A stretch of DNA of 17,361 nucleotides from Bacillota bacterium (GCA_023435305.1 JAEYRV010000008.1:1-17361); one strand, 5' to 3'; positions 1 through 7,456 are shown, counted from the stretch's first letter. The notes: generated from the letters alone by a model not told the origin. A program made the numbers and translations.

Positions 1-22
1 ATATTTAACTTCAATATTCAAT

Positions 23-69
23 AAAAAATCGGCGCGAAATGCTTTGTTTCTAGCACTTCACGTCGATTT
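23..69 (-). terminator. Long-stem Rho-independent terminator
   Basis: Read on the minus strand, bases 69-52 pair with 43-26: a 6-bp stem, one A/C mismatch, then 11 more pairs including G-U, around the 8-nt loop AGAAACAA. The stem runs directly into six U residues (28-23). On the plus strand the hairpin is not followed by a U-run, so it acts on minus-strand transcripts. It lies about 180 nt beyond the stop of the kinase-like gene and is the first convincing terminator for the ECF S component/kinase transcript. Bases 70-247 between stop and hairpin hold no supported gene, only a small GTGCAA/TTGCAC dyad near 122-140. Confidence 0.8.
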
Positions 70-247
70 ATAGTTCTTGTCCCTAATACTATTTGGAATT
101 ATTTTGCTTCATGCGATTACCGTGCAAGTCGATTTTGCACATTTGAGCCACTGTGTATACCATATCGGATATGTTCATGATAGAATTCTTTTGGCCCGGA
201 TTGGAACTGTACTCATTTCTAATAAGGGTGCCGGCCTTTTTGCTGAT

Positions 248-1426
248 TCAGGAATTAATGACGATATCGCATTTTGATACGATATCTAGTTCTGAGAAAT
301 ACCGGTTTTCCAACGGTATCCATAAGGAAATAAACTTTTCATACATAAAGGGTCCGTTTCTTTCGAGTATACGGCGGCTTTGCTCTTGTGCGCCTATACC
401 AAGAAAGATTTTGAGGTCATAGCTTTCTGCCAGAGTAGGATGCATACTGTAAGAACCCTCAATGATGTTTAACATTTTGGGTTTGACATTAACGATTTCA
501 TCCAGCGAACCTTTTGAACAGTCGTATATTTGATAGCTGAATTCCTTACCGCTATTCAGGCCGTCGATCACTTCTTTCCTGAAGCGCACATAGTCAACAT
601 TCCCTCCCGCCTCCTTCAGACGTTCTTCTGTCTTCAGGTCAGGTGTCAGGAAATAGTGATCCATGTGAAAAATATTACAGTCGTATATCTCTTGAAGCAG
701 AGCTGCCAGACAGCTTTTGCCAGCCCCGCTGTTTCCCTCTATCGCGATGTTTACAGAGTGCTTATTTCCGGATCCGATACCTGATGAATGTTTGTGCAGC
801 TTGTTCACCAATGCATCTATCCTGCAAAACACCTCAAAGTAAGCCTTGAATACCTGACTCACGACACGGTATGCGGGGGAATATGCTTCGCGATAGCGTT
901 CGCTGTGACTTACCGGAGGATAGCCGTTGATTTTATATGAGGAAAGGTAATCGTCAAGCTCGTCCACAGTATACGGCAGGATCTCTCTATCGCACAAATC
1001 CCGCAAAACCGCAAGCTTGACTTCAAAGCCTTCAATACTTCCCTTGTTGGAATTCGCGGTATAAACAAAGAAGCTGTTGATTGTTTCGAGGTTTATAGGG
1101 CAGTTTCTTAGTTCACACAAATTGAGTCTGCATAATCCATCACCTATATCCTCAAACAGCTTACTGTCAGTCGCATGGCCGATCTTGCAGCCCATCCGCT
1201 CAGCATCATCACATGTGCTGCAATCCATAACTCCAGAGCCAGAAGTGTTAAGGACGCTTATCTTCTCATCCCTCAAACGCTCCAGGCTCCCAGCCTTGTC
1301 AGTTACCATATGTCCGCCTGCAAATTCACTCTGATAGATCAGTTTGACCATATCCTGTATCTGCATGCGGGGATATTTTTCATAATGACTGATAATAACA
1401 TTTTCCATTCTGTCTGAATTACTCAT
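248..1426 (-). CDS. Uridine kinase-like P-loop kinase with extra N-terminal domain
   Basis: A 392-residue protein in two parts. Residues 227-392 are a P-loop kinase of the uridine kinase/phosphoribulokinase type: Walker A GNSGAGKS (231-238), a DHYF substrate-site motif (256-259) and an EGSYSMHP segment (323-330) matching the uridine-kinase EG motif. Residues 1-225 form a separate domain I cannot name. It has cysteine clusters (69, 72, 80 and 99, 104, 109) that could bind metal and a YPPVSHSERY...SPAYR stretch (169-187). Ordinary uridine kinases are about 210 residues, so this is an extended form. The ATG overlaps the end of the ECF S component gene by 8 bases (ATGAGTAA), with only AAAGG just before it, which suggests translational coupling; ATG at residue 7 is an alternative. 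The pairing suggests it phosphorylates what the transporter imports, but the substrate is unknown. Confidence 0.82.
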   Translation of the reverse strand: MSNSDRMENVIISHYEKYPRMQIQDMVKLIYQSEFAGGHMVTDKAGSLERLRDEKISVLNTSGSGVMDCSTCDDAERMGCKIGHATDSKLFEDIGDGLCRLNLCELRNCPINLETINSFFVYTANSNKGSIEGFEVKLAVLRDLCDREILPYTVDELDDYLSSYKINGYPPVSHSERYREAYSPAYRVVSQVFKAYFEVFCRIDALVNKLHKHSSGIGSGNKHSVNIAIEGNSGAGKSCLAALLQEIYDCNIFHMDHYFLTPDLKTEERLKEAGGNVDYVRFRKEVIDGLNSGKEFSYQIYDCSKGSLDEIVNVKPKMLNIIEGSYSMHPTLAESYDLKIFLGIGAQEQSRRILERNGPFMYEKFISLWIPLENRYFSELDIVSKCDIVINS

Positions 1427-1952
1427 CCTTTAATAAATTGCCTTTTTTCAGGGCTATAACAATGGCCGGTATTATCACGATCTGCAGAATTATGCCTGGA
1501 ATGGCGTTCACTACTGCACCTGCGGTAAACATCTGCCATGTGAACTGAGTCTCACCGAAACTATAAATAATAAAACTGACTATGCCCCAGACAATCCTTC
1601 CGAGAATCATAGAAATGATCAGCGACACGTATATATAGATATTCTTCTTGGGCAGCATCTTATATAAAAGCCCTGTAGCCAAACCATACACCGCCAGTTC
1701 AAACGCCATGGCAACCGCAGTCGGGAACATAGGAGGCATACCAAATAGTACACTTCTCAGAAGCGGTACTATAAAACCTACCACCAGGCCCAAGGGTCCT
1801 CCGCACACAAACCCCGCCAGTAATACTGGTATATGCATGGGCAGCAGTCTGCTTCCTATACTCGGTATCTGACCTGTTAAGAGCGGCATTACGAGTCCCA
1901 GCGCGATAAAAAGCCCGGCAAAGACTATCTTTTTTGTTGTTATTTTTTTCAT
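1419..1952 (-). CDS. ECF transporter S component (PF12822-like)
   Basis: A 177-residue, very hydrophobic protein with about five or six membrane helices and a basic N-terminus (MKKITTKK). It is the substrate-binding S subunit of an energy-coupling factor vitamin/metabolite importer. The segment GSRLLPMHIPVLLAGFVCGG and the following GMPPMFPTAVAMAFEL are typical of the PF12822/COG4684-type group, whose better-known members include pantothenate carriers; the substrate here cannot be read from sequence. Small residues in helix 1 (FAGLFIALG) fit the surface that contacts the T subunit. No EcfA or EcfT genes are near, so it must share an ECF module encoded elsewhere. I chose ATG at 1952, preceded by GAGGG at 7-nt spacing, rather than the upstream TTG at 1973. 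The leader carries a possible transcription attenuator. Confidence 0.88.
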   Translation of the reverse strand: MKKITTKKIVFAGLFIALGLVMPLLTGQIPSIGSRLLPMHIPVLLAGFVCGGPLGLVVGFIVPLLRSVLFGMPPMFPTAVAMAFELAVYGLATGLLYKMLPKKNIYIYVSLIISMILGRIVWGIVSFIIYSFGETQFTWQMFTAGAVVNAIPGIILQIVIIPAIVIALKKGNLLKDE

Positions 1953-2003
1953 TGTACATCCCTCACAATACAAAAATTAATGTTTGCCGGCGGGCGCTGA
2001 TGC

Positions 2004-2146
2004 ATAAAAAAACCACGCAGATCACGCCTCCCCGGAATGTTTCCTTCAAGAAACGCTAATACCTTCGTGGTATCGCAAATTCAATAATTTGATTAATGCA
2101 AAAACTCAATCGCAAATCATTTTTCCTCTGACTTCTGTCAGCAACT
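2004..2146 (-). promoter_or_regulatory. Putative attenuator/riboswitch leader of the ECF S component gene
   Basis: On the minus strand the leader holds ACCACG (2071-2066), which can pair with CGUGGU (2017-2012) immediately before seven U residues (2012-2006), making a Rho-independent terminator. The same ACC bases can instead form a local AUACC-ACGAA-GGUAU hairpin (2073-2059), which would break the terminator. Between them is a GUUUC/GAAAC hairpin (about 2056-2041). Nearer the start there is a CUGAC-AGAA-GUCAG hairpin (about 2142-2129) and a possible four-codon leader ORF (Met-Ile-Cys-Asp). The mutually exclusive pairings are what a riboswitch or attenuator needs. I could not match it to TPP, FMN, cobalamin, THF, preQ1, ZTP or T-box consensus sequences. 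It may also stop read-through from the HAD gene. Confidence 0.5.
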
Positions 2147-2152
2147 TTGAAA

Positions 2153-2182
2153 AGTATAACATATTACTGTGTGATATTTCAA
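2153..2182 (-). promoter_or_regulatory. Sigma-A-type promoter of the ECF S component/kinase unit
   Basis: On the minus strand TTGAAA (2182-2177), an 18-nt spacer and TATACT (2158-2153) form a good sigma-A promoter, predicting a start near 2146 and a leader of about 190 nt. An inverted repeat ACTGTG-N12-CACAGT (2166-2189) straddles the -35 box and could be a repressor operator. An alternative TTGACA at 2203-2198 has a poor -10 (GAAATA) and is less likely. Confidence 0.6.
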
Positions 2183-2204
2183 CCACAGTCAAAAATATGT
2201 CAAG

Positions 2205-2999
2205 TCACCGTAAAATATGCTCCATAACATATCTGGCTACACCATCGTCGTTGTTTGTTGCGGTCACAGCATCCGCCGCCTGACGCACCTCCTCGATTGC
2301 ATTGCCCATGGCAACACCTGTGCCGCAGTACTTTATCATTTCAATATCATTGTAGTCATCACCAAATGCAGCAATTTCAGTTCTTTCAATGCCCAACCTC
2401 TTCGCGATGCGCTTAACTGCATTGAGCTTTGAAGCATTTCTGTGCATTACAAGGCATAATGTTTTACCGTCTGAAAGCTGTCCATACAGATCAGGAGTCA
2501 GCAGAGACTGTACTTCTTCATATTCCTGATCTGAAGCTATTTCAATTATGATCTTGTCGGCATCCTGCTCCGGAAGATCGCTAAAATCTGTCCAAACAGA
2601 TGAAGCCTCAAGTATCTCTTTCTCCTTTTGATTTTTGCCCCATATTGTTATCACATCAAAATTTGCATAGATCATGTCATTTATCTCGACAGCAAGCTTT
2701 TTGCCGGGATACTTTGCCTGCAGTGTCTGTAGAATATTAGCAGCGTCACTGGCAGGAATACTGCTGCACTCTGCATTTTCTCCATCCAGCAATGCCGCTG
2801 CCCCATTGTGATAAACTGCCGTGCTGCATGCAACCTGGTCCATCAAATGCCTAATCGCCCTATATGGTCTGGCTGTTGCAAAGACTATCCTTATTCCCGC
2901 CTCACAGGCTTTTTTGAGCACTTCCTGTGTATATGAAGAAATGGTTTTGTCAGTGCGCAGCAACGTCTCATCCAAATCCAGTACAATCATCTTTATCAT
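2205..2999 (-). CDS. Cof-type HAD-IIB family phosphatase
   Basis: A 264-residue HAD-superfamily hydrolase of the Cof/IIB type, a Mg-dependent cytosolic phosphatase usually acting on sugar phosphates or flavin/PLP-type phosphates; the actual substrate is not predictable. Motif I is DLDET (Asp8 nucleophile, Asp10 acid/base), motif II is in VFATARP (the usual Ser/Thr), and the terminal motif GDDYNDIEM is at 213-221. Length matches the family (about 260-290). The open frame extends to a GTG at 3008, but ATG at 2999 has GGGG eight bases upstream and is preferred. It follows the 43-residue membrane peptide gene by 18 nt, so they are probably co-transcribed. No terminator is visible between its stop and the ECF promoter 20-50 nt downstream. 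Confidence 0.9.
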   Translation of the reverse strand: MIKMIVLDLDETLLRTDKTISSYTQEVLKKACEAGIRIVFATARPYRAIRHLMDQVACSTAVYHNGAAALLDGENAECSSIPASDAANILQTLQAKYPGKKLAVEINDMIYANFDVITIWGKNQKEKEILEASSVWTDFSDLPEQDADKIIIEIASDQEYEEVQSLLTPDLYGQLSDGKTLCLVMHRNASKLNAVKRIAKRLGIERTEIAAFGDDYNDIEMIKYCGTGVAMGNAIEEVRQAADAVTATNNDDGVARYVMEHILR

Positions 3000-3017
3000 C
3001 TCAAACACCCCAAAAAA

Positions 3018-3149
3018 TCATAATACTCCATAGCCTAATACAACCAAAGGAGTCATCCACACCCGCTTCCCAAGCAGGTAATGAGCTGCTGCAAGCACTA
3101 GCAGCGGAACAGCTAATACATTGATTGCCCAAATAAGTACATACTGCAT
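3018..3149 (-). CDS. Small hydrophobic membrane peptide (43 aa)
   Basis: A short frame beginning MQYVLIWAINVL, with a strongly hydrophobic stretch (about residues 3-26), a basic GKR turn (27-29) and a second hydrophobic stretch (about 32-43). That fits one or two membrane segments. ATG at 3149 has a clear ribosome binding site, AGAAGGG, with an 8-nt spacer. It sits 33 nt after the stop of the MmcQ/YjbR gene and 18 nt before the HAD gene, filling an otherwise empty 180-nt gap. I do not recognise a family. The binding site, position and composition support a real gene, but only comparison with relatives would confirm it. Confidence 0.6.
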   Translation of the reverse strand: MQYVLIWAINVLAVPLLVLAAAHYLLGKRVWMTPLVVLGYGVL

Positions 3150-3182
3150 TTTAGCATCCCTTCTGTCAAAGCTTCCCTCTTC

Positions 3183-3551
3183 TTATGACACAGACAAGCC
3201 TTCTTTCATCTTCTTTGGCAGCTTCCCCACTACAACAGTGTATGAATGGTCGATCATAGACCTTAACTCATCATCGGAAATACCTTTGTTGAGGTATATC
3301 GTATTGAAGTATGGTTGAAGCTTAGGCGGACAGTGATAGCCGCGAACAACAGCATCCGGGTATTTGCTTCTCAATATCTCACCCATGACCCTGTCACAAT
3401 TGAGAGTTATCTTATAGTCCTCCGGCTTGGGGTATATCTGTGCAAACAACCTGTTTGCCACTTTGATGCACATTGGGATATCTCCAAAAGGAAAATCTAT
3501 GTATGCACCGTTTTTCCGGAGACAGTAGCTTATGATCTCATCTGCCGTCAT
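3183..3551 (-). CDS. MmcQ/YjbR family protein
   Basis: A 122-residue protein of the MmcQ/YjbR family (PF04237), which has a double-wing or CyaY-like fold. Typical features are the N-terminal start (MTADEIISYCLRKNGAYIDFPFG), an internal hydrophobic strand with IYPKPEDYKITLNCD, the segment RGYHCPPKLQPYFNTIYLN (69-87) and the C-terminal helix that begins DDELRSMIDHSYTVVV. Length is normal for the family (115-125). Its biochemical role is not established; DNA binding has been proposed for relatives. GGAGGG lies close before the ATG. It follows dcd by 69 nt and is followed by the small membrane peptide gene. Confidence 0.88.
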   Translation of the reverse strand: MTADEIISYCLRKNGAYIDFPFGDIPMCIKVANRLFAQIYPKPEDYKITLNCDRVMGEILRSKYPDAVVRGYHCPPKLQPYFNTIYLNKGISDDELRSMIDHSYTVVVGKLPKKMKEGLSVS

Positions 3552-3620
3552 AAACCCTCCAAATGCTGGTATCTATGTATTCGTCCAATATCACTGCGCA
3601 GCTGTGTGACTACTTATGAT

Positions 3621-4139
3621 TTACTCAAAATCCTTGAATAAAAGGCTTGGCTGAATGCCATTGTTATTCTGATATTTTCCGCTGACATATTTATCATACT
3701 CACCTTCTATAGTATGATAATATATCTGGCAAATCTCAACATCCGGGTACACCTTCACAGGTTGTACACAGAAGATCTCCAGTGTCCAGAAACCGCTGAA
3801 TCCAACATCACCAAAGCCTGCGGTAACATGTATGAATAAACCGAGCCTGCCGATGGATGACCTTCCCTCCAGCATGGGCACACAGTTTTCAGTCCGTGTA
3901 TGCTCTACGGTTCTGCCCAGATATAATATGCCAGGTTCTAGTATCAGGCCATCTTCAGGTATTATAAGCTTTTTTGCCCTGTTTTCCTTCTTCATATCTA
4001 GCAAGTTGTTCTCATATACCAGCAATTCATTGTGCAGCTTGAGGTTATAACTATTAGGGTTTAGCTGCTTGTCATTATAGGGTTCGATAAATATATCCCT
4101 GCCCAGTCTGTTTCTAATTTCGTTCCCGGAAAGAATCAT
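3621..4139 (-). CDS. dcd: dCTP deaminase
   Basis: A 172-residue enzyme that deaminates dCTP to dUTP (or directly to dUMP in bifunctional members), feeding dTMP synthesis in the cytosol. Family hallmarks are LNPNSYNLKL (26-35), EGRSSIGRLGL (91-101), VTAGFGDVGFSG (105-116) followed by TLE with the predicted catalytic Glu121, and the C-terminal GKYQNNNGIQPS (154-165) that closes over the nucleotide. The usual Ile/Val before Asp in the TAG-x-ID motif is Gly here (GFGD), a mild oddity. The frame runs on to 4232, but ATG at 4139 has GAAGGAG 9 nt upstream, gives the family length of about 173 residues, and lies downstream of a strong promoter. It heads the dcd, mmcQ-like, peptide and HAD series. Confidence 0.93.
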   Translation of the reverse strand: MILSGNEIRNRLGRDIFIEPYNDKQLNPNSYNLKLHNELLVYENNLLDMKKENRAKKLIIPEDGLILEPGILYLGRTVEHTRTENCVPMLEGRSSIGRLGLFIHVTAGFGDVGFSGFWTLEIFCVQPVKVYPDVEICQIYYHTIEGEYDKYVSGKYQNNNGIQPSLLFKDFE

Positions 4140-4181
4140 AGCCTTTCTCCTTCGGATACTAGTATCTTTTAATTTTGAACC

Positions 4182-4210
4182 ATTATATACCATACAAGGT
4201 AAGCATGCAA
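4182..4210 (-). promoter_or_regulatory. Sigma-A promoter of dcd
   Basis: On the minus strand TTGCAT (4210-4205), exactly 17 nt, then TATAAT (4187-4182). Transcription would start near 4175, giving a 5' leader of about 36 nt before the dcd ATG. The promoter falls inside the open frame upstream of 4139, which also argues against the longer reading of dcd. Confidence 0.75.
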
Positions 4211-4261
4211 TATAGCATCCACCTATAAGCATGTGTTTCTACACCACCTGCCAGTCATGTA

Positions 4262-4891
4262 TTACAATACGAATTCGGCAGCAAGGAAGTACTTGTCATA
4301 GTCACCTGTTTCTCTGAAATCCAGGATATCCTTTATTATGCGGTATTCACCCGGCTCAAGGCCTCCATAGAGCAATTCCCACTCCAATGTCCGTTCACTT
4401 TTGCCCTGAGGATTCAGAATATATCCGATACTATTGAACACATATTCCCCATCAAAAGTGACAGGTACCTGAAACCAGCTTCCGCCGGTTTTCCTTTCAA
4501 GGACAAAATATTCTCCGTATATGCATTCACTGTCTGTTTTATTTTCGAACACTACCGTCAATCCTACAGCTGAAGCTGTCCCATCCTTTACTGCCATGGA
4601 CACGCCATCGAAGTCATTTATGTTCTCAAAAGCCGAAGGCTCCGGGTTTGTTGCAGCTTTGTCCGCAGCCCCGGTTTGCCCTTCGCTGCCTGTATTATTA
4701 TCAGAAACATCTTCATTTTTTGGGGAGCCTTCTGATCCTGAGCTGCCCATTACATTTTCAGAAATGCTTTTGTCACTTCCGACAGCGTCTGTTCCTGCAT
4801 TTTCAACGCCAGCTCCATTAAGATTAGAACAGCCTGCCGCAATTGTCAGGAGTATTACTGTACAAATGAATAAATATAATGGTTTTCTCAT
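4262..4891 (-). CDS. Lipoprotein with Ig-like (Big_14-type) domain
   Basis: A 209-residue surface lipoprotein. It has a basic start, a hydrophobic helix and a lipobox TIAAGC with lipidated Cys21. A low-complexity linker rich in Gly, Ser, Asn, Asp and Glu follows (about 22-95). The last ~105 residues (from SMAVKDGTAS) are beta-rich and read like the bacterial Ig-like domain of the PF20251 (Big_14) type: VGLTVVFENKTD..., YFVLERKTGGSW, and GGLEPGEYRIIKDI. Such domains usually mediate surface or peptidoglycan-proximal contacts; the exact role is unknown. ATG at 4891 is chosen because GGGAGG lies 9 nt upstream. The GTG at 4900 would have no spacer. Confidence 0.78.
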   Translation of the reverse strand: MRKPLYLFICTVILLTIAAGCSNLNGAGVENAGTDAVGSDKSISENVMGSSGSEGSPKNEDVSDNNTGSEGQTGAADKAATNPEPSAFENINDFDGVSMAVKDGTASAVGLTVVFENKTDSECIYGEYFVLERKTGGSWFQVPVTFDGEYVFNSIGYILNPQGKSERTLEWELLYGGLEPGEYRIIKDILDFRETGDYDKYFLAAEFVL

Positions 4892-4991
4892 TTTTATCAC
4901 CCTCCCTTCTACTTAGACGCCATTTGCCTGCCAAAAAGTTCACACAGAGAATAAATTCCTGTACAGTTGCAGTGTGTATATCCGGGATTGA

Positions 4992-5873
4992 TCAGCCGCT
5001 CAGTTCAACATTTCTATCAATATGAGCTTTTTGAATGACCGCCAATACAATAACCACAACGTAACCGATGATTGCAGGGATTGCCGCTTCAACACCGAAT
5101 CTGCCGCCGGTAATAAAAATATTGTCGCTCTCGATCGTGTAATTTATTTGAGACCCATATTCTATCGGCTGTGATGCAAATTTGAAAAAACCGATGATCA
5201 AAGTATTCCAGACGGTATGGATAGCTGCAGAATTGAATACACTGCCGCTGGCGTAGGTTACCATTGAGAACATGATTCCAACAGTCGTACCTGCAGCAAA
5301 TAACAGGAGTACATCTGCCGAGCCCATACCATTCGCCAGGTGAAGCGCGGCAAATAATACAGATGGCACAATGATCGCCGCCTTTCTTTTCCAGCGGTTT
5401 TCGACAAGCTTCATAATATATCCGCGGAACAGCAGCTCTTCGGTTATACCAGCAGAAAGTCCGACTTTCAGGGCATAAACGATATTACGGATGACAGGCT
5501 CGCCATTCCCATAGCTTACCGTGCTTTTTACAAACAGAGTATAAAACAGGATGACTGCTGATGGAAGTAAAACAGCGATGATCACCCAAAGAAAATGAAA
5601 GCCTTTTCTTGTTATCCTGAAATATGCAAAATCAAGGCGAAGTGCCTTTTTAATATAAAGATTCAACGCCAGGACAAAAAAGACGATTTCCAGCAAACCT
5701 CTCATAGCCAAACTAAAAGCAGGCAAATCGATTTTGCCAATAATGTAAAGCATATCAACTATGATCCCGGCAGCAAGCGTACTTAGAATATAGATCACGA
5801 ATCCGGCAAATATATGGAATATGGCCTTTAGTCCAGATTTGTCATCTTGAATATTCGATAGCGTTTTCCACAT
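4992..5873 (-). CDS. CPBP family intramembrane glutamic endopeptidase
   Basis: A 293-residue polytopic membrane protein with about seven or eight helices and the CPBP/Abi (PF02517, CaaX-protease-type) core. Motif 1 is EELLFRG (145-151, catalytic Glu pair and Arg). Motif 2 is FAALH (174-178) and the third is HTVWN (219-223, His and Asn). Bacterial members cleave membrane-bound peptides or act in bacteriocin immunity and signal processing; the substrate here is not indicated. TTTTGGAGGTAGAGTATT precedes the ATG, a strong ribosome binding site. It is surrounded by lipoprotein genes. The upstream minus-strand region contains TTGACG and TATACT, but 11 nt apart, so no promoter is called. Confidence 0.92.
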   Translation of the reverse strand: MWKTLSNIQDDKSGLKAIFHIFAGFVIYILSTLAAGIIVDMLYIIGKIDLPAFSLAMRGLLEIVFFVLALNLYIKKALRLDFAYFRITRKGFHFLWVIIAVLLPSAVILFYTLFVKSTVSYGNGEPVIRNIVYALKVGLSAGITEELLFRGYIMKLVENRWKRKAAIIVPSVLFAALHLANGMGSADVLLLFAAGTTVGIMFSMVTYASGSVFNSAAIHTVWNTLIIGFFKFASQPIEYGSQINYTIESDNIFITGGRFGVEAAIPAIIGYVVVIVLAVIQKAHIDRNVELSG

Positions 5874-5980
5874 AATACTCTACCTCCAAAAACGTATTTG
5901 CCAGTATATACGAAAAACCCGTCAAATTGTTGTATCCAGTTTATCATTTGATGCTTGCAAGGCAGATGTTTAGGTGACTA

Positions 5981-7456
5981 CTATTGCCCGCTGACTTTTT
6001 GTACTGTTATACGGCCGGCAGAATCAAATTTATATGTATACCAGACGTTCCCCTCGGAATCAAGTATCTGCTTGTTTTCCTTGTCCAGTCTCAGATCATA
6101 TCCGCCTTCTATCGTATCTTCACTGTATACGATGCTCCAATCCTTCAAATCGACCACATGCAGCCCCATCATATTTGTCTCTGCAAAGTATCGGTCATTA
6201 ATGAACCCGACCAATGATGAAAAATGCCCGAAATATTGCTGTATGTCGGGATGCTTGCCATCCATGCTGTGAAATACTACATGTGCCCACTCATAAAGAC
6301 CGGAGGATCTCATATCGAGCCAATCCCCCTCAACCGCATATGCAAACGTGCTGCCGTCCGGTGACAGCACTCCTTTTTTTTGCCTGATTGCATCTTCCTG
6401 CTCGGCCAGATAACTGTATATCCTGTAAATCATGCATTCAGGATAGTCCATATCGAATACCGTGACCGGCTCGTAGGTCTCCTCGTCCCACTCGCTCTTT
6501 CTCTCCGGAAGGACAGGTATATCGCCTGAATAATCGGCATATACACCATAGGACAGATCCATACCCGAGGTGGAAGTGAAGCCGTAGTCGCAAATGATTG
6601 TCAACGTACCCCTGCCCCACTGTGTTTGTTGGATCCTTTCACTATCAAGGAGTCGATTCCATTCGTCCATTCTCTCTTCTGATGTATCTCCTGTATAGTC
6701 TCCGCCATACCAGTCGCCGGACTTTGATAAAATAACAAGCATATCCTTCATATCATCCGGCAGAGGATATCTCTTCCTGAAGCATATACTGTCGACGAGC
6801 TGAGTGTCATGATCGATACGGAAAGCAATATAAAAGTCCCTTGTTTTATAACCATAAAGCAGGTATCTTTCATAATTGTAGGCAGCTTTATCAACAGAAT
6901 TTGTGGTGCCGAACTGACAATTGCCGAATGTATCAAGCACCTGCTGGAGTGTACTGCCGATACCGATATCACCGATTATTTTCCCTTTGGAATACTTCGT
7001 GAACAGCAGCCTGTCAAATGCCCCCAGCTCCCATAACTTCTCATCGGAATAACGTTGGGTGAACTCTTCATCTGATAATTTGATGTAGTCCTCAGCTGCC
7101 TGACATAATGATATATTGCTCAGTTCGATAAACTGCGGCTCTTTGAGTCTATATGAAGCTTCAGCGGCTGTCATACTCCCTTCACTTGTCTGCACTCCAC
7201 CCGTGACGGAATCTTGATTTTTGCCGGCATCAGCCTTACTCTCTGAGTTTTCTGCACCATTTTCCGCATCATTATCTGCATCATTATCTGCATCATTATC
7301 CGTACCGTTCTTTGTACCGCTATCAACATTGTCTGCAGAATTTAGTCCAACAACTCCTTTGGGATCTTCTCGGGTTTGATCCACAAATGTCACACATCCA
7401 GCAAATGACATTATCATTGAAACAATCAACAATAATGTTAGTATTCTGTTTTTCAT
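5981..7456 (-). CDS. Large lipoprotein, unknown function (BamE-like motif)
   Basis: A 491-residue lipoprotein with signal helix and lipobox SFAGC (Cys21). A strongly acidic linker (about 40-95) contains a tandem Asp-Ala-Asp-Asn repeat. Around residues 160-235 the sequence GKIIGDIGIGSTLQQVLDTFG, followed by YLLYGYKTRDFYIAFRID and VDSICFRKRYPL, resembles the SmpA/BamE-like or DUF4309-type fold (a GsxxxxVlxxxG helix followed by beta strands). The rest (about 240-491) is beta-rich and reads like a propeller or sensor domain (for example the strands with FINDRYFAETNMMGLHVVDL). No known family was recognised for the whole protein. The ATG follows CAGGGGGATCTGT. It lies 44 nt after the DUF6472 gene and is probably co-transcribed with it. 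Confidence 0.72.
   Translation of the reverse strand: MKNRILTLLLIVSMIMSFAGCVTFVDQTREDPKGVVGLNSADNVDSGTKNGTDNDADNDADNDAENGAENSESKADAGKNQDSVTGGVQTSEGSMTAAEASYRLKEPQFIELSNISLCQAAEDYIKLSDEEFTQRYSDEKLWELGAFDRLLFTKYSKGKIIGDIGIGSTLQQVLDTFGNCQFGTTNSVDKAAYNYERYLLYGYKTRDFYIAFRIDHDTQLVDSICFRKRYPLPDDMKDMLVILSKSGDWYGGDYTGDTSEERMDEWNRLLDSERIQQTQWGRGTLTIICDYGFTSTSGMDLSYGVYADYSGDIPVLPERKSEWDEETYEPVTVFDMDYPECMIYRIYSYLAEQEDAIRQKKGVLSPDGSTFAYAVEGDWLDMRSSGLYEWAHVVFHSMDGKHPDIQQYFGHFSSLVGFINDRYFAETNMMGLHVVDLKDWSIVYSEDTIEGGYDLRLDKENKQILDSEGNVWYTYKFDSAGRITVQKVSGQ
7266..7301. repeat. Three tandem 12-bp units within the lipoprotein linker
   Basis: GCATCATTATCT occurs three times head to tail (7266-7277, 7278-7289, 7290-7301, the last ending in C). 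In frame it encodes the repeated Asp-Ala-Asp-Asn of the linker. Being a multiple of three, slippage would change linker length without breaking the frame. Confidence 0.9.

Noticed and set aside
77..422. Two short plus-strand frames (66 and 89 codons) at the left end
   Set aside because: No ribosome binding site or family features; the longer one overlaps the end of the well-supported kinase-like gene, and the region holds its minus-strand 3' UTR.
1699..1959. 86-codon minus-strand frame inside the S component gene
   Set aside because: Shifted reading of the same DNA; the product is basic and Arg/Thr-rich with no family likeness, whereas the other frame is a clear ECF S component.
2041..2080. 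T-box antiterminator resemblance (AAGGTATTAGCG) in the ECF leader
   Set aside because: The essential UGGN bases that pair with the tRNA acceptor end are missing, and no specifier stem or AGUA-type bulge was seen.
4521..4916. 131-codon plus-strand open frame
   Set aside because: Antisense shadow of the Ig-like lipoprotein gene; its Pro/Ser-rich content is the reverse reading of the acidic linker.
5888..5920. TTGACG with TATACT upstream of the CPBP gene as a promoter
   Set aside because: The two boxes are only 11 nt apart, too close for sigma-A; no correctly spaced partner was found for either.
7266..7301. 12-bp repeats as a CRISPR or regulatory array
   Set aside because: The units are contiguous without spacers and in frame within a coding linker.
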